Source: Eutypella sp. D-1 (Eukaryota; Ascomycota; Sordariomycetes; Xylariales; Diatrypaceae). From it: a stretch of DNA of 64,000 nucleotides. Below the pieces are notes generated by a model that had not been told where the DNA came from, ran no database searches, and saw nothing but the letters and a program-made list of their open reading frames with translations. Positions 36,262-46,739 of this stretch are shown one piece after another. The translations under genes were made by a program, and so were the position numbers. Position 1 is the first letter of the stretch. Each line of letters opens with the position of its first letter. Where the stretch lies: the NCBI GenBank assembly GCA_023313575.1, contig JAJTTP010000028.1:124001-188000 (forward strand). The letters are read 5' to 3'.

Positions 36262-39200
36262 CTATCCAGTAATTCCTCGACGTGATCTATCCAGCAGCCT
36301 TCTGAATGGTCTCTTATTCAGCTCGTGTGCCTGTAACGTCTCGGCTATGTCCTTATGCCCGCAATAGAGCGCTAGCTCCCGAGCTGTCTCACCCTTGTCA
36401 TTCTTTCTGTCTGCCGATGCTCCCCTATCTAAAAGCTTATTGATGACTCCATGTCTCCCGGCTTCGGCCGCCTTATGCAAAGCTGTGTTTCCTGTAGATC
36501 TCACCTTTTTGCCTATAAGACTTGGTTCCTTTTCTAGAAGTATCTCCGCCACAGCTGCGTACCCGGGATTGGAGAGCCACTGCTCTGTTTTTTCAGAGCC
36601 TCCTAGAAACCCAACGGCTTCTACCGGGAATCTATCACCGGCAACATAATGTAAGGGCGTATTGTCAACCCAGGAAAGCGCATCGACTTTTGCACCTTTT
36701 CCCACCAGTTTCTGAACTGCCTTAACACGCCCTGCATATGCTGCTAAATGAAGAGGTGTCTCCATTTCCGCATTTCGGCATTCGATCGACGCGCCCATAG
36801 CAAGGATCTTCTCAATAACTTCTTCATGCCCATTCGCAGCTGCGAAGTGCAGTGCCGTGTAGCCAATCAGATTACCTGACCGGTAATGGTTGCGAGAATA
36901 TCCACCAGCGTACGAAAAAAGTCGTTGCTTGCCATCCGTAATCTTCGCATGCACATCCGCACCGTCCCTGATAAGTAGGTCGACGATTTCCTCATGCCCT
37001 TTCTCTGCCGCAAGATGAAGAGCGGTTGTTCCACCTATATTCGCAGTTGCAGGGGCGCCGCGGCTAAGGAGCTTTTCTAGCATCGTAAGACGACCATTTT
37101 CTGCTGCTCTACACACCGCCCCATAGACCTCATCGGTAATCATAGAATTATGCCTGTCGAATACCATATCGAAGAGATCCTCATGCCCGTAAAAAACGGC
37201 AGTCACCAACGCCGAAGCCCCAGTCTCAGACGCGTCTATTACTTCAGCACCCGCCTCCATCAATTTCTCGGCGACTTGTTTATGCCCACATCTGATGGCA
37301 TAATGTATTGGTTTAATACCAAGCAAAGACCGCGGGCTCAGGGACGCCCCTTTCTCGATGAGAGCCGAGATTGTCCTATAGCAGCCATGCAAAGCTGCTA
37401 GGTGCATTGCTGTGAGGAAATGAGGCCCAGGTTGAACAGACACTTCTTTGTCGACATCAGCGCCATTCTCGAGAAGTATCCACACCGTTTTGCTACGCCC
37501 TTCAGACGCAGCCAAGTGTAAAGCTGTCAAGCCCTCAGCCGTGTACTGCTGTGGAGATAATCTTCTCAGAATGTGCAGCTCGTCATAATTATCCACAGCC
37601 TGGTTTACGGCAAAACCATTATGAATGAGCGTTCTGACGGCCCTATAATAGCCCCACTCGGCTGCCTTATGCAAGTGGTTGGCAGGGATAATTTCCACAG
37701 CTCTGAGTGTAGCGCCCTTTTCGGTGTCAAGTAGTAGTCGGATTATATCACGGCGCCCGTCTATAGCTTCCAAATGCAACAGTGTCCACCCAACGTTGCC
37801 GAGTTGGTCTCCTTGTGTCGCTTTGCTAAATATCAAATCTGCGAAAAGTTGAGGCGTCCAACCATGCAGATCCTTGGTCTGTAGACGAGCTGTAGGGCGT
37901 ATCAGAGTATTCATAATTCGTATGTGTCCGTTTATGGCTGCGAGATGTAGTGGGGTCCATTTGACTCTCTCGTCCTTGGCAACAACACTGGCACGGTGCT
38001 TGAGGAGAAGCTCAACCAGCTCGTAATGACCACTCCCTGCTGCGCAATGCAGTGGCGTCCAGTCGAGTTCCTGGCCAGTGGCTTCGATATCAGCTCCTTT
38101 CTTGAGGAGCCACTGGGCAACGGCGTTGTGCCCAGACATTGCAGCATAATGCAGTGGTGTCAGGCCGTTCCTACCCTTCGCCGAAACGGGAACAAAATTG
38201 CACAGCTTGCGAACGATATCCTCATATCCCATATCAGCTGCGATATGTAGTGCAGAGTTTCCAAATTTGTCTTTTGCTTCGGCATCGCTTTGACTATTCA
38301 GCAACAGTTCCAAAGTTTTCAAAGAGCCTCCCCATGCTGCATAATGAAGGGGAGTCTGCTCAAATGCGCCACCCTTGTCGAAAACCACGCCTCTGCTATG
38401 ACCTCGATGAAGGATCTCCGCAACGATATCATGGTTTCCTCTTTCGGCTGCCAGATGAATAGGGGATTGATCTGCTTCATCTTTCTGGTCCCACGAGCTT
38501 GTTTCATCTCCTATTAAGGCCGGATCTCCCAGCCAGGCAGCATGATGCCAAACTCCCCATTTTCCTCCTGAGAAAATTTCAGATCGACTGGGGTTTGTTG
38601 TGATCAACTGACCATCTGGGGTCATTTGGCAATGGTCAATGACGTTCCAGGCGGTTTCCTGCTCAAGGAGCGGTCGACAACCTTGTGTGTCGCCAAGATT
38701 TATAAGCATTTGCTTGCTTTGACCCCCATCTTGCAAGGCCGACTGGAGTCTTAATGAGCCCACATATCGGCATTTGAAGAACGGAGATGCGCCACCAGAT
38801 CGGAAGACCTCGACGAGAAGGGCTTTGCTGTTAGCATTTTGGTCAACCGCCTCATCGATTGGTGGAAATAAAAGCACATGTTTCTCTTTTTCCTTCTCCA
38901 ATGAGTAACGAACTTGTGCTTCGACTAGGGGATGGGAAACATCCCAGACGCAATCTTGAAGCGTGATAAAGCGAGGCGACACCACTTTCCATTCACCAAT
39001 AACCTCTCCCTTATCGTTGATTGTGAGTTTAGGTCTCTGTGCTGATCGCGGAAGCTGGAAAAGATTCGTTGGAAACCAGCTAAAGCCCTCAGACATCGTG
39101 GCAGATGTATGGAAGAGGTGGTCATGAGAAATCTTCTTGAGTTTTAGTAATATACTCTGATATATGTGTCGCTGAATAGTTTCTCCGCTCGGTGACTGTA

Positions 39201-40194
39201 ATGTGTCGATGCCTGTCAGGAGTCCGGCAATTATGGCTCGGTCCTTGAGCCATGATGTATATCTCGGCCCTAATGTGCTGAGAAGGTCCTCGATTTCCAA
39301 TATTTCGTTATTCCTGAGATTATTAATCATAGCAGCAGCAAGGTTATCCCCCGCTTTGTCCAAGATGTCTTCGTCGAGGTCTTTGATAGTGTCCATGAAA
39401 ATGATCTTAACCTTTTGTGACTTCGCCAATTCGAGAGCAGTCCACCCTCGAGTGAACCAAGACGACAAAACGATGGCCAAGCATGCTGATTGGGGTCCTC
39501 TGAAAGGCAACTTGCGTAAGAAACGATCATGAACCAGAGTTATCCTTGCATATTGATAGTTCAAGTGCATAGTGTTGAGTGCCCGGCTACGAGCGACCTT
39601 GTCCTGCGGGATGCATAGCGTATCCCACCAAATGCCCTCACAATGGAAGCGTTCGGCAATACGCTTGAAGTAGACGAGCAAGCAATCATTGACATTCCCT
39701 GGACCCCATGGTCCAGCCCCCGTGCCGTCAGACCAAACATGGGATACAGCCATGAACGGTCGGGGATGTTTAAGCAGTGCCTGGCCATTGAGTCTCCAAG
39801 CAGTAAGCGACCCTGCATTGACCCCTTTCAGCAGTACATCCTCGCGGAATAATCCGCTGAGTGGGAAGCAGATGGATCTATTGGCATGGTTCCTCTTGAC
39901 CTTTGCCTCGTCGTCTTCTTCGAAGCGTCCGCGTTCGTGGTACTGTTGAACAGCAGTAAAGTCGCGGCTCGAGAACTCGCAGAAATCGAAGGTACAGGAT
40001 GAGTGATCTTCGTGACTCAATGCCTTCTTTAGGCTGCTCGAGTACTCCTCACAGAACCGCTGGATTGGACCACATAGTTCGGACTCCTGGCCCTTAAGCT
40101 GCGAGCCTGTTTGCCAAACACGATTAACGCAAAAGCCATAGTCTTCTGCGGCTCTTTCAATCTCCTGACGGAGCCTGACCAAGTCGTGGGACAT
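36262..40194 (-). CDS. HET-domain and ankyrin-repeat protein (NLR-like architecture without a NACHT/NB-ARC domain)
   Basis: A single uninterrupted 1,310-codon frame. Residues about 147-255 form a HET domain: AVSHVW (149-154), WWDTLCIPQD (189-198), the Y-x-x-A region and SSWFTRGWTALEL (244-256) are the hallmark boxes. HET domains trigger cell death in heterokaryon incompatibility and related fungal immune-type responses. Residues about 575-1,290 carry roughly 17-18 ankyrin repeats with typical TPLHxAAxxGH and ALHLAA boxes, a protein-binding surface that senses or tethers a partner. Between them (about 300-545) is a region of unknown fold. There is no Walker A motif, so the usual central NTPase of fungal NLRs is missing. 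The terminal segment (NKRPFRRLLDRSRRG) is basic. No intron is needed. Near-identical repeat units were not seen, so recent repeat conversion is unlikely. Cytoplasmic location is inferred from the absence of a signal peptide. Confidence 0.92.
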   Translation of the reverse strand: MSHDLVRLRQEIERAAEDYGFCVNRVWQTGSQLKGQESELCGPIQRFCEEYSSSLKKALSHEDHSSCTFDFCEFSSRDFTAVQQYHERGRFEEDDEAKVKRNHANRSICFPLSGLFREDVLLKGVNAGSLTAWRLNGQALLKHPRPFMAVSHVWSDGTGAGPWGPGNVNDCLLVYFKRIAERFHCEGIWWDTLCIPQDKVARSRALNTMHLNYQYARITLVHDRFLRKLPFRGPQSACLAIVLSSWFTRGWTALELAKSQKVKIIFMDTIKDLDEDILDKAGDNLAAAMINNLRNNEILEIEDLLSTLGPRYTSWLKDRAIIAGLLTGIDTLQSPSGETIQRHIYQSILLKLKKISHDHLFHTSATMSEGFSWFPTNLFQLPRSAQRPKLTINDKGEVIGEWKVVSPRFITLQDCVWDVSHPLVEAQVRYSLEKEKEKHVLLFPPIDEAVDQNANSKALLVEVFRSGGASPFFKCRYVGSLRLQSALQDGGQSKQMLINLGDTQGCRPLLEQETAWNVIDHCQMTPDGQLITTNPSRSEIFSGGKWGVWHHAAWLGDPALIGDETSSWDQKDEADQSPIHLAAERGNHDIVAEILHRGHSRGVVFDKGGAFEQTPLHYAAWGGSLKTLELLLNSQSDAEAKDKFGNSALHIAADMGYEDIVRKLCNFVPVSAKGRNGLTPLHYAAMSGHNAVAQWLLKKGADIEATGQELDWTPLHCAAGSGHYELVELLLKHRASVVAKDERVKWTPLHLAAINGHIRIMNTLIRPTARLQTKDLHGWTPQLFADLIFSKATQGDQLGNVGWTLLHLEAIDGRRDIIRLLLDTEKGATLRAVEIIPANHLHKAAEWGYYRAVRTLIHNGFAVNQAVDNYDELHILRRLSPQQYTAEGLTALHLAASEGRSKTVWILLENGADVDKEVSVQPGPHFLTAMHLAALHGCYRTISALIEKGASLSPRSLLGIKPIHYAIRCGHKQVAEKLMEAGAEVIDASETGASALVTAVFYGHEDLFDMVFDRHNSMITDEVYGAVCRAAENGRLTMLEKLLSRGAPATANIGGTTALHLAAEKGHEEIVDLLIRDGADVHAKITDGKQRLFSYAGGYSRNHYRSGNLIGYTALHFAAANGHEEVIEKILAMGASIECRNAEMETPLHLAAYAGRVKAVQKLVGKGAKVDALSWVDNTPLHYVAGDRFPVEAVGFLGGSEKTEQWLSNPGYAAVAEILLEKEPSLIGKKVRSTGNTALHKAAEAGRHGVINKLLDRGASADRKNDKGETARELALYCGHKDIAETLQAHELNKRPFRRLLDRSRRGITG

Positions 40195-41061
40195 ACTGAG
40201 GGAGGTTGAAGTCGGGATTTAGAGAAACAGAGTGTACGAGAACCGACTGGTGTATCTCCTACAAGATCGGTCCCTGCTGCAGTGGCATTGTTGGTATTGG
40301 CCCAAAGCACTGGGCATAATACGTAGCGAGTGAATTGTTAGGTTTCAATGAAGAGAACCATAAACTCGACTAAAGGGGGCAGTCGAGTGTGCAGAGACTG
40401 GGACGAGTCCTTCCACGAATACATGGGAAAGAGAGAAGGCCAGGCACTTAGTACTCTCAACCTTAGACATCGACATCAGCCATGATGCTGACCAGGCAGC
40501 CTCAAGCATGCCGAGCAGCAATGGTTGTAGTTCACGTTGCATTAGAGCCGCCACAGCGGGGTTTGTGAAACCATCCACGATGGTCCGCGAATGAAAGCGA
40601 GGCTCTGATCCATGTGACTTGAACGCTTATCATAACTTCGGCATGGGCCATGGGATCTATTAACTCATACTACGGGACCTAGTAAAGTGTAAATGCGGCA
40701 AAATCAGGAGCCAGATATCTACCACTCCACCGTAAAGCGATTTTCGACGGAAGATGGTGAGTGTAAATAAATAAATTACACCAGGGGGGTCGACTATGTG
40801 TTCACCGAAATAAGGCCCGAATTTCTAGTCGAGCAATGTCAGGCTTTTCATATTCGACTAGCCATTTGCAACCCGCCCTGGAGATATGATAGTGTGTCGG
40901 CCAGGGGCCGCTTTAACAGTGACGCACTGACGCGGTCGGTCCCCCACCCGGTACAATGCATCCGTTCACTTTTCCTTTTCAAAAGCGTAGCAACCGAGGA
41001 CCGTCACGTTTATATTCCCTACACATGCTTATTGTAGCAACAAAAAAATGCGTATATTTTG

Positions 41062-41178
41062 GGGCCCAAATAGGGCCCTGCTACGGCTCTGGGGAAGGAA
41101 GGGAAAAAAGAAGAATCTGCCCAACCTAGCCCCGGGTGCTCCCTTTTATAGGTGGCCAGGATGGGCCCAAAAGGGCCC
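41062..41178. repeat. Pair of near-palindromic GGGCCC blocks
   Basis: GGGCCCAAATAGGGCCC (41,062-41,078) and GGGCCCAAAAGGGCCC (41,163-41,178) bracket about 85 bp. Spaced near-palindromes like these can be remnants of a small inverted-repeat element, but no target duplication was found. Confidence 0.5.
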
Positions 41179-42079
41179 ACATACTGGTTGCGACACTTAT
41201 AAAAGCTTCGCCACCCCACAGCCTACAGACTTCTACAATCTCACTTAATATTACGAAAATAGATAGGAATGATAGGATACGTTCGGCTGTGCGACCGTTT
41301 GCCGTGGCACGGTTTTATAAAAAAGCAGCGTTACTCGGGTTCTGGAACGACCTTATATACCAGGGCATAATTCAGAGCGACAGTAGAGGTGCAGGGAGAC
41401 CCGGCGAGGGGGCCATTGGACCGGTGCACATTGAGGTGGCTAACGTGGAACGCCGATAAGGGAGACCTTATCCGAGAATATTCCGCCAAATACAAAGGGT
41501 AACTTTTCTCCCCTTGCTCCAAATGTCCGGACCTCCGACGACCGTATTGTACCTGCAGAGATTTTTTTTACGCCTTTTCCTCGGGAACTGTACGTTCGAG
41601 ATTGTTGAGAGTGTACATATCACTCTCCCCAGTATTTCAGAACTAGTCTGGGAAGCCTAATAACGTTTCGCGGGCGGGCCTGTGCAGGCGGGCAGAGATG
41701 TTTACCGTAGGCAGGCGATGGCCCTTTCCTGGATGCCGCCGCAGGATATGTGTCGAACATGGAACATGGATGTAACCAGGTTAGAACATATAGATGAGCA
41801 AGCCACTGAAAACACTAGGTCGCTTGTATTGGATTATCGCAGAGATGAACAAGTAACATGTGCACATATCCCCAGCAAGACTATTATATGCACCCTACTC
41901 GGATCCAGCCCCCTCGATCTTCAGATCCTCAGGCGTCATTAATTTTTCGACCATACATAGTCAACTCTCGGAGCTTGTTCGCAACGTTACGGATCGGGAT
42001 GTCACCTAACGCCGGGTGGTTAATACATCCATCCCTTGTCTTGCTTGACCTGGAGGGAAGCGCGCTATCTGGAGCCTCC

Positions 42080-42109
42080 GGGGGCGGGGGGGGGGGGGGT
42101 GGGAGGGGG
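42080..42109 (+). repeat. G-run with quadruplex potential
   Basis: A 30-base stretch of almost pure G on the plus strand, broken by single C, T and A residues. It provides well over four runs of three or more G's. May be a replication or sequencing problem spot. Confidence 0.7.
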
Positions 42110-43044
42110 ATCCATGCGTTTTACGGACGATTATGCTTCTCGAAATCAGGCACCAGCCCCCCTTTTTTCCGAGCATCCCTTCAACAGACAGCACTCGGTA
42201 TATGGCCAATTCTGCCGCCGTCCAAACTGGGCCCGCCTCATCGTCGCCAACCACTTCTAGTTCAAGGTCTGCAGTGGACCATATCGGGCCCCAAGCAAGG
42301 CGCCACATATTGCAGGCAGTCGCCAAGAGAGGACAATAACTGCCGGGCATCTCCTTCTACTGGGTATGAAGCGCCCTACAGTTATTCACCGAGCCAACAG
42401 TCTCGTATCACCAGAGTATCAGCCCGGACACGCTAGGACGGTGGTACAGAGCCCCCCAGTCAGTCAGTTTGAGGGCTTTGTAAGTGAGAGCGACTATTGG
42501 AATATTTAAGTTATCAGTTATAAGGAGCAACTGGTTGTTATTTGTTACATTAAATTGAGCCTCACCCTAATTAAGGCTATTCTTGTTCTTGTCGCAGGCA
42601 TATACCGTTATTGCAAAGAACGCGATGACGGATGACGGCGTCGTTTTTTAGCGTGGCAATTCTATATTGGGAATGATACGGATATAGTAGATCAGATCAA
42701 CTTAACTCCGTTGATCGCCAAGATATATCAAGGGATGATCCCGATGTAGCGTATTAAATCATGCGACTCATATTTGGTGACACCTACATGTATGTAATAC
42801 CGTTGCCTAATGAACGCGATTGTAATCGGTAGTGTTTACTTACGTTAGCCCAGCCTACTTTGCAATATACGCGTCTCCAATATACGCGTTTATATCGCAC
42901 CAATTTAATGGCAGTGTTCCTACTTCTCGCATGAGGAAGCCTATATATATCGATTTGTCCTGAGCCCTTCTTCTAGAATTCTTGCGGATATTTTCTATAT
43001 TAAGCCTACCAGTTCGCAATACAAGCACACAAGGTCAAGTCAAT

Positions 43045-43735
43045 ATGAGCGACGCGGATCTTCCTCCTCAGTCGGATTTTGAGCTTTATGCCAATTTGCC
43101 CCCTGTCGCCGGATATAATGACTTGATCAATCTCATGCAGCACATGAGACGCGATCTAACCGGCATCAGCACCACGGTTAACACCATCTCCACCAACGTC
43201 AACAATCTCCAGACCAGGATGGGCCACCTCGAGACCAGGATGGGCCACCTCGAGACCAGGATGGACCGCCTCGAGACCAAGAATGACACGCAGTTCGCCG
43301 AGATCTATGCCCGTCTGGATCTGATGGAGACGAAAAACCAGGTCCGGTATGTAATTAACCAATACCTTGGGGCTGAAAAAAAAGTAAACTCACAGGTGCG
43401 GGATCTAGAGCAAAGAATCAGATAGCGCGCACGGTGAACCAGGGCTTACGAAGACCGTCCGATCCGTTAGAAATTATGCGGGACGTCCGCACCAACAAGC
43501 CGATCCCTAACTTCCCGAGAACGCCAGCTAAGGTTAGCGATCTGGACAGTAAGTTGCATTTCAATATTACCTAATTGGTTTGGAGGTAACTAACGTGATG
43601 GAAAATGCAGATGTTACGATCGGCTCTATTCTCGAGGGGTTAGACTTCGACATCTCAACCGTGAAACGCGGTGACAATTTGTATCAGCGTGCTTTAAGGA
43701 TGGCTATCGGCCTTACGATGTACTGGTCGGTATAA
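43045..43735 (+). CDS. Small coiled-coil protein, three exons, intact
   Basis: Exons are 43,045-43,346, 43,409-43,548 and 43,611-43,735 (567 nt, 188 codons plus stop). Both introns are 62 nt: intron 1 has GTATGT...ATCTAG; intron 2 has GTAAGT, a branch CTAAC and ATGCAG. Both splices keep one frame. Residues about 36-100 form a coiled coil. In its centre the heptad LETRMGH/LQTRMGH/LETRMDR is repeated three times (nt about 43,207-43,281), encoded by near-identical 21-bp units, so it grew by tandem duplication. After the coil come a PxPNFPRTP segment and a helical C-terminus. Similar small coiled-coil proteins of unknown function are frequent in fungal genomes (family memory, not searched). The intron 1 acceptor is the least certain point. 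No signal peptide or membrane segment. Confidence 0.7.
43207..43281 (+). repeat. 21-bp tandem repeat encoding coiled-coil heptads
   Basis: Three and a half near-identical 21-bp units (core CTCGAGACCAGGATGGGCCA) inside exon 1 of the coiled-coil gene. Unit length equals seven codons, so copy-number changes would keep the frame and the coil register. Confidence 0.8.
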
Positions 43736-45033
43736 CACAGGGGCATGGACGGACATGGCAATGATGTCAGGTTGGAGAAGGCGTTCTTTTTCACTTTTCT
43801 CTTATGGGGGGGTGGGGGTTATGTTCACTTGAACGGACAGGATTGGGCTTAAATGGTTTGATATTCGCTGGCTATCGGAACGCCGGTGTATATTTGTGAG
43901 TTTTGTTTTTGATAGCTACCTAGGTAATTAGGTATAATATCAGTATATGTATCATTCATGGCGTCTCTTAAAGATAATCGTCAAAGTAGCGCTTTACCAC
44001 TTAATATTACAGGGTGTGGTTCCTGGAAATAGGTGGTTGCCCAGCTATTTTACGCCTTACTAATTGTGGTAACCTCAGGCTATTAATAACCGCTACGTAC
44101 CACCAGGTGATGCCCTTAACAAAGCCAGATTGTTAGCCGACGATTCCGGGCTCGTCTATGACCAGCTGGTAATCCTTTACGGCGAGATGGTGGTATCATG
44201 GCGCTTGAAAAAGCCTAAGGTTACCCCGAGAATTGTCGGCGACCTTAAGTATTAATGGTAACTGGCTGATTCGACTTTTTCGCAAGGACGCCGCAGACGC
44301 AGAAGATCTGCGGGGAAAGCTGGATGGATGGGAAATACCGCCTTTATTCTTTAATAGCGTATTCATTTTATGATTATTCCGGATCGTCACGGACATATCG
44401 TCGTTCGCTGAATCCCCTCTCGCCTGTCATTTGGCGACCGTCTTAACTGCGCGATAGCGATTGCCGCCTCGGGAGGCAGGCCTAAGGGACTCACTGGCAA
44501 ATGCACACGAAATGGCCAGAATTGACATCACATCCATCCTTAAGGTGATTAAGATAGTAAGGCAGCATCAGGCTGCTATCTAGGATGGCCCAGTCCTTAC
44601 TGACGATCTTAACCTTGGACTTACAGATTGCGGGCTGCGACGGATCCCGACCGAGCAACACCAAAAAGCCACCATGCTTTTCTAACCCGGTTTATGGCGG
44701 ACGTTATAATCTACCTAATTTGGCCGCAGCTACCTCTGGAGATGGACGTTCCTGTTAGGAGCGTGGATACGCGATGGACTTTATCGATGGTGAATACATT
44801 GTTATGCCGGAGTAGGCGGATTTGTCCAACTAATACCGATTGACGGTAACCGGCGACGTGGTAGCCGTGGAAGGAGAGACTGGTACCTATCTTTGGATTC
44901 CTGAAGAAAGTTTTTTACAGCAATGCATTCCGATTCCGGATAGTTCGGACTTTATTTAGCGGCATAGGGACCCCATGGATCGGCGTCGGTCTCATGGTTA
45001 TATAACCTGGCAGAGATGACGGTGCGTCTCCTT
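43736..45033. other. Decayed sequence, no intact gene
   Basis: 3' flank of the coiled-coil gene followed by about 900 bp in which coding-like stretches are broken by stops, for example near 44,500-44,640. It may be upstream parts of the integrase-type element whose relic is at 45,246. No confident identification. Confidence 0.4.
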
Positions 45034-45047
45034 ATGACCCAGTTGCG

Positions 45048-45231
45048 ATTTCCTATGTCATCCGCAACACGCTGGTACGGCCCGTCTCAAGACAGCTTCA
45101 CTCCAGCCGTCCCATACACTATACAGTGTCGGCACCCAGCTACCCAGGCGTAGCCCTACCTATAGACATGTACGTAGCCATCCCTAGATAGTATGGTCCA
45201 CCCGGACGTAAAATACATCATCATCATCATC
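45048..45231 (+). mobile_element. LINE tail insertion (184 bp), unmutated, with 14-bp target duplication
   Basis: It contains only the LINE 3' end (CGGCCCGTC..., CACTATACAGTGTCGGCACC, GGTCCACCCGGACGTAAAAT) and a CATCATCATCATCAT tail. ATGACCCAGTTGCG flanks it at 45,034-45,047 and 45,232-45,245. Severe 5' truncation with a target duplication shows a true retrotransposition event. Its C's are intact: at 184 bp it is below the duplication length RIP is known to detect in Neurospora (hundreds of base pairs). Confidence 0.9.
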
Positions 45232-45245
45232 ATGACCCAGTTGCG

Positions 45246-45480
45246 GAAGTGGGTGTTGTCGATTGGGTTTAAAGGTCTGGACCGATGGCCACTCGAGGTG
45301 CCGGGCGCTATCGCTCGAATGAACGTCCGGGAGGTACCCGATTGCGATCTCCCACCATCCGAGATCATGCTCGGGTAACAGACACGTATCGTCGCTGACG
45401 CTCTTCAGGGGGACACAATAACGGATCCCGGGCGGTACCGTATCAGCCCTCCTGCCGTACCAATGTTTAGGAGTTGCTAT
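45246..45480 (+). pseudogene. Integrase-like relic 1
   Basis: Reading across the LINE tail insertion gives a frame with KWVLSIGFKGLDRW, AIARMNVREVPDCD and PPSEIMLG before a stop at 45,376, then IVADALQGDTI in the same frame. The PSEIMLG box and the preceding Met-Asn-x-Arg helix resemble the end of a retroelement integrase core; this is family pattern memory, not a search. A second, independent copy is at 61,441-61,690. Stops show it is dead. Confidence 0.4.
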
Positions 45481-46099
45481 GTATTATGAGTAGGTGAAAG
45501 CAAAGCACCAGCAACGTGCACCTACGGATTACACTGATAAGCGTTCCTGCCTCATGGTTTTTAGGAATGAATAAGTGTTACCGAAGCCGGTAAAAGATCC
45601 CATATGATTTGACGCTATGAGCTTCTTACTTAAGACGTACGAGATACGATTTAGTCCAGGGATGGCAACATTAGTAGATGCGTACGCAACAATACCGGTT
45701 GTGTATTAAGGACAGTGATCCTTCGGCAAGACCTTGGGCGTTATTCATGAAGAGGGTAAATAAGCAGTGATCTCGTATCGGCCAGGGTTAGCCGCGTGCT
45801 CCTGAACGAACTCGGCGAACATGTAGACGTTTCGGTAGTAAGCGTCTGTATCAATCTGGACGTGATCTCTAGTACTAAAAGAACCGTGAGCACCAAGGCT
45901 GAAGAAGTCAATATGTGAAGGTTTCCAACCTCCCGCGGCATTGGACGACGCCCGATTTTAAGAGGAAGATTTCGCAGTTGCTGTAAGCGACTCGATGAAG
46001 CCACATAAACCCAAGGGGGCTATCATCTATCAGACGCCTGTCTGCTGTCCGTGGAGGTTATTTCCGGTAGGCTGTCGTTCATTATCACCATAGTCCCTC

Positions 46100-46716
46100 C
46101 CACGCCCAACACTTCACCACCTCCTCGCAGAACGATCTGGACACGGAGACTTTGCTGAGTACCACCAACGCTTTGGACACGACGTCGTACCCAAGTGTCG
46201 TTGTGGACAGGTAAGGCCTGCCGGCCACATCTTCGACTGCGAAACCACGAGGCGGACACTCCGCTCTCTGGCCCAGCTAGGCCACGAGGCGACACAACTA
46301 CTAGGCCACCGCAGCCATCTCGCCTTCTCAACCCTACTCGATAAAGCCAGGCCTTATTCGACGGATTCAGAAGGCCCCAAACAAAACACGGCGAGTCTGG
46401 GAACCACCCACCAACGTGGGGTGATGGCAGGACAGCCGAGGAAGGAGCGGAGGATTCGGAGGATCCGGAATACCTGGAGGCATGGCGAGGCCCTGGCGAG
46501 GGATAGCCATAGGTAGACAGCAGCAGGCTACGGAGGATTTCCTATGTTAAACCATAACTCGCTGGTACAGCTTCGGCCCACTCCAGCCGTCCTATACACT
46601 AGACAGTGTCGGCACCCAGCCATCTTTAGGAGAAGCCCTACCTGGAGACACCATGTAGATTAGCCCTAGGTAGTATTGTCCACTCAGACGTAAAATATAT
46701 GATGATGATGATGATC
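46100..46716 (+). mobile_element. LINE 3' fragment with ORF2 C-terminus, unmutated, 5'-truncated
   Basis: Around 46,160-46,330 a plus-strand frame gives HQRFGHDVVPKCRCG and then HIFDCETTRR, the zinc-knuckle-like C-terminus (C-x-C...H...C) typical of ORF2 in fungal LINEs. It continues into the family 3' end (CACTAGACAGTGTCGGCACC, then CCACTCAGACGTAAAATATA) and a simple-repeat tail. Base composition is normal, unlike the same family at 1-33,750. The frame has a few breaks. Exact 5' boundary uncertain. Confidence 0.7.
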
Positions 46717-46735
46717 ATCATCATCATCACCATAA
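46701..46735. repeat. Palindromic GAT/CAT microsatellite at LINE tail
   Basis: Five GAT units run directly into four CAT units, making a fold-back simple repeat at the 3' end of the LINE fragment. Other copies in the window have only CAT-type tails in this orientation, so this may mark the meeting point of two inverted tails. Confidence 0.75.
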
Positions 46736-46739
46736 ACCG

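Larger units (their letters stand above)
40195..43044. other. Intergenic region, no confirmed gene
   Basis: 5' flank of the HET gene and then about 2.5 kb with only short frames. A small open stretch starting near 42,193 (MANSAAVQTGPASSSPTTSS, then a stop at about 42,337) looks like a protein N-terminus but is not long enough to support a gene. It contains a GGGCCC-rich duplicated block (41,062-41,178) and a G-run (42,080-42,109), listed separately. Confidence 0.5.

Noticed and set aside
41858..42436. 192-codon plus-strand frame
   Set aside because: Runs through a poly-G tract (poly-Gly), changes character along its length and has no recognisable domain.
44351..45480. A complete LTR retrotransposon around the integrase-like relic
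   Set aside because: No terminal repeats, primer-binding site or reverse transcriptase box could be found; only the short integrase-like piece is supportable.
46023..46331. 102-codon minus-strand frame
   Set aside because: The plus strand here encodes the LINE ORF2 C-terminal zinc-knuckle region; the minus frame is its complement.
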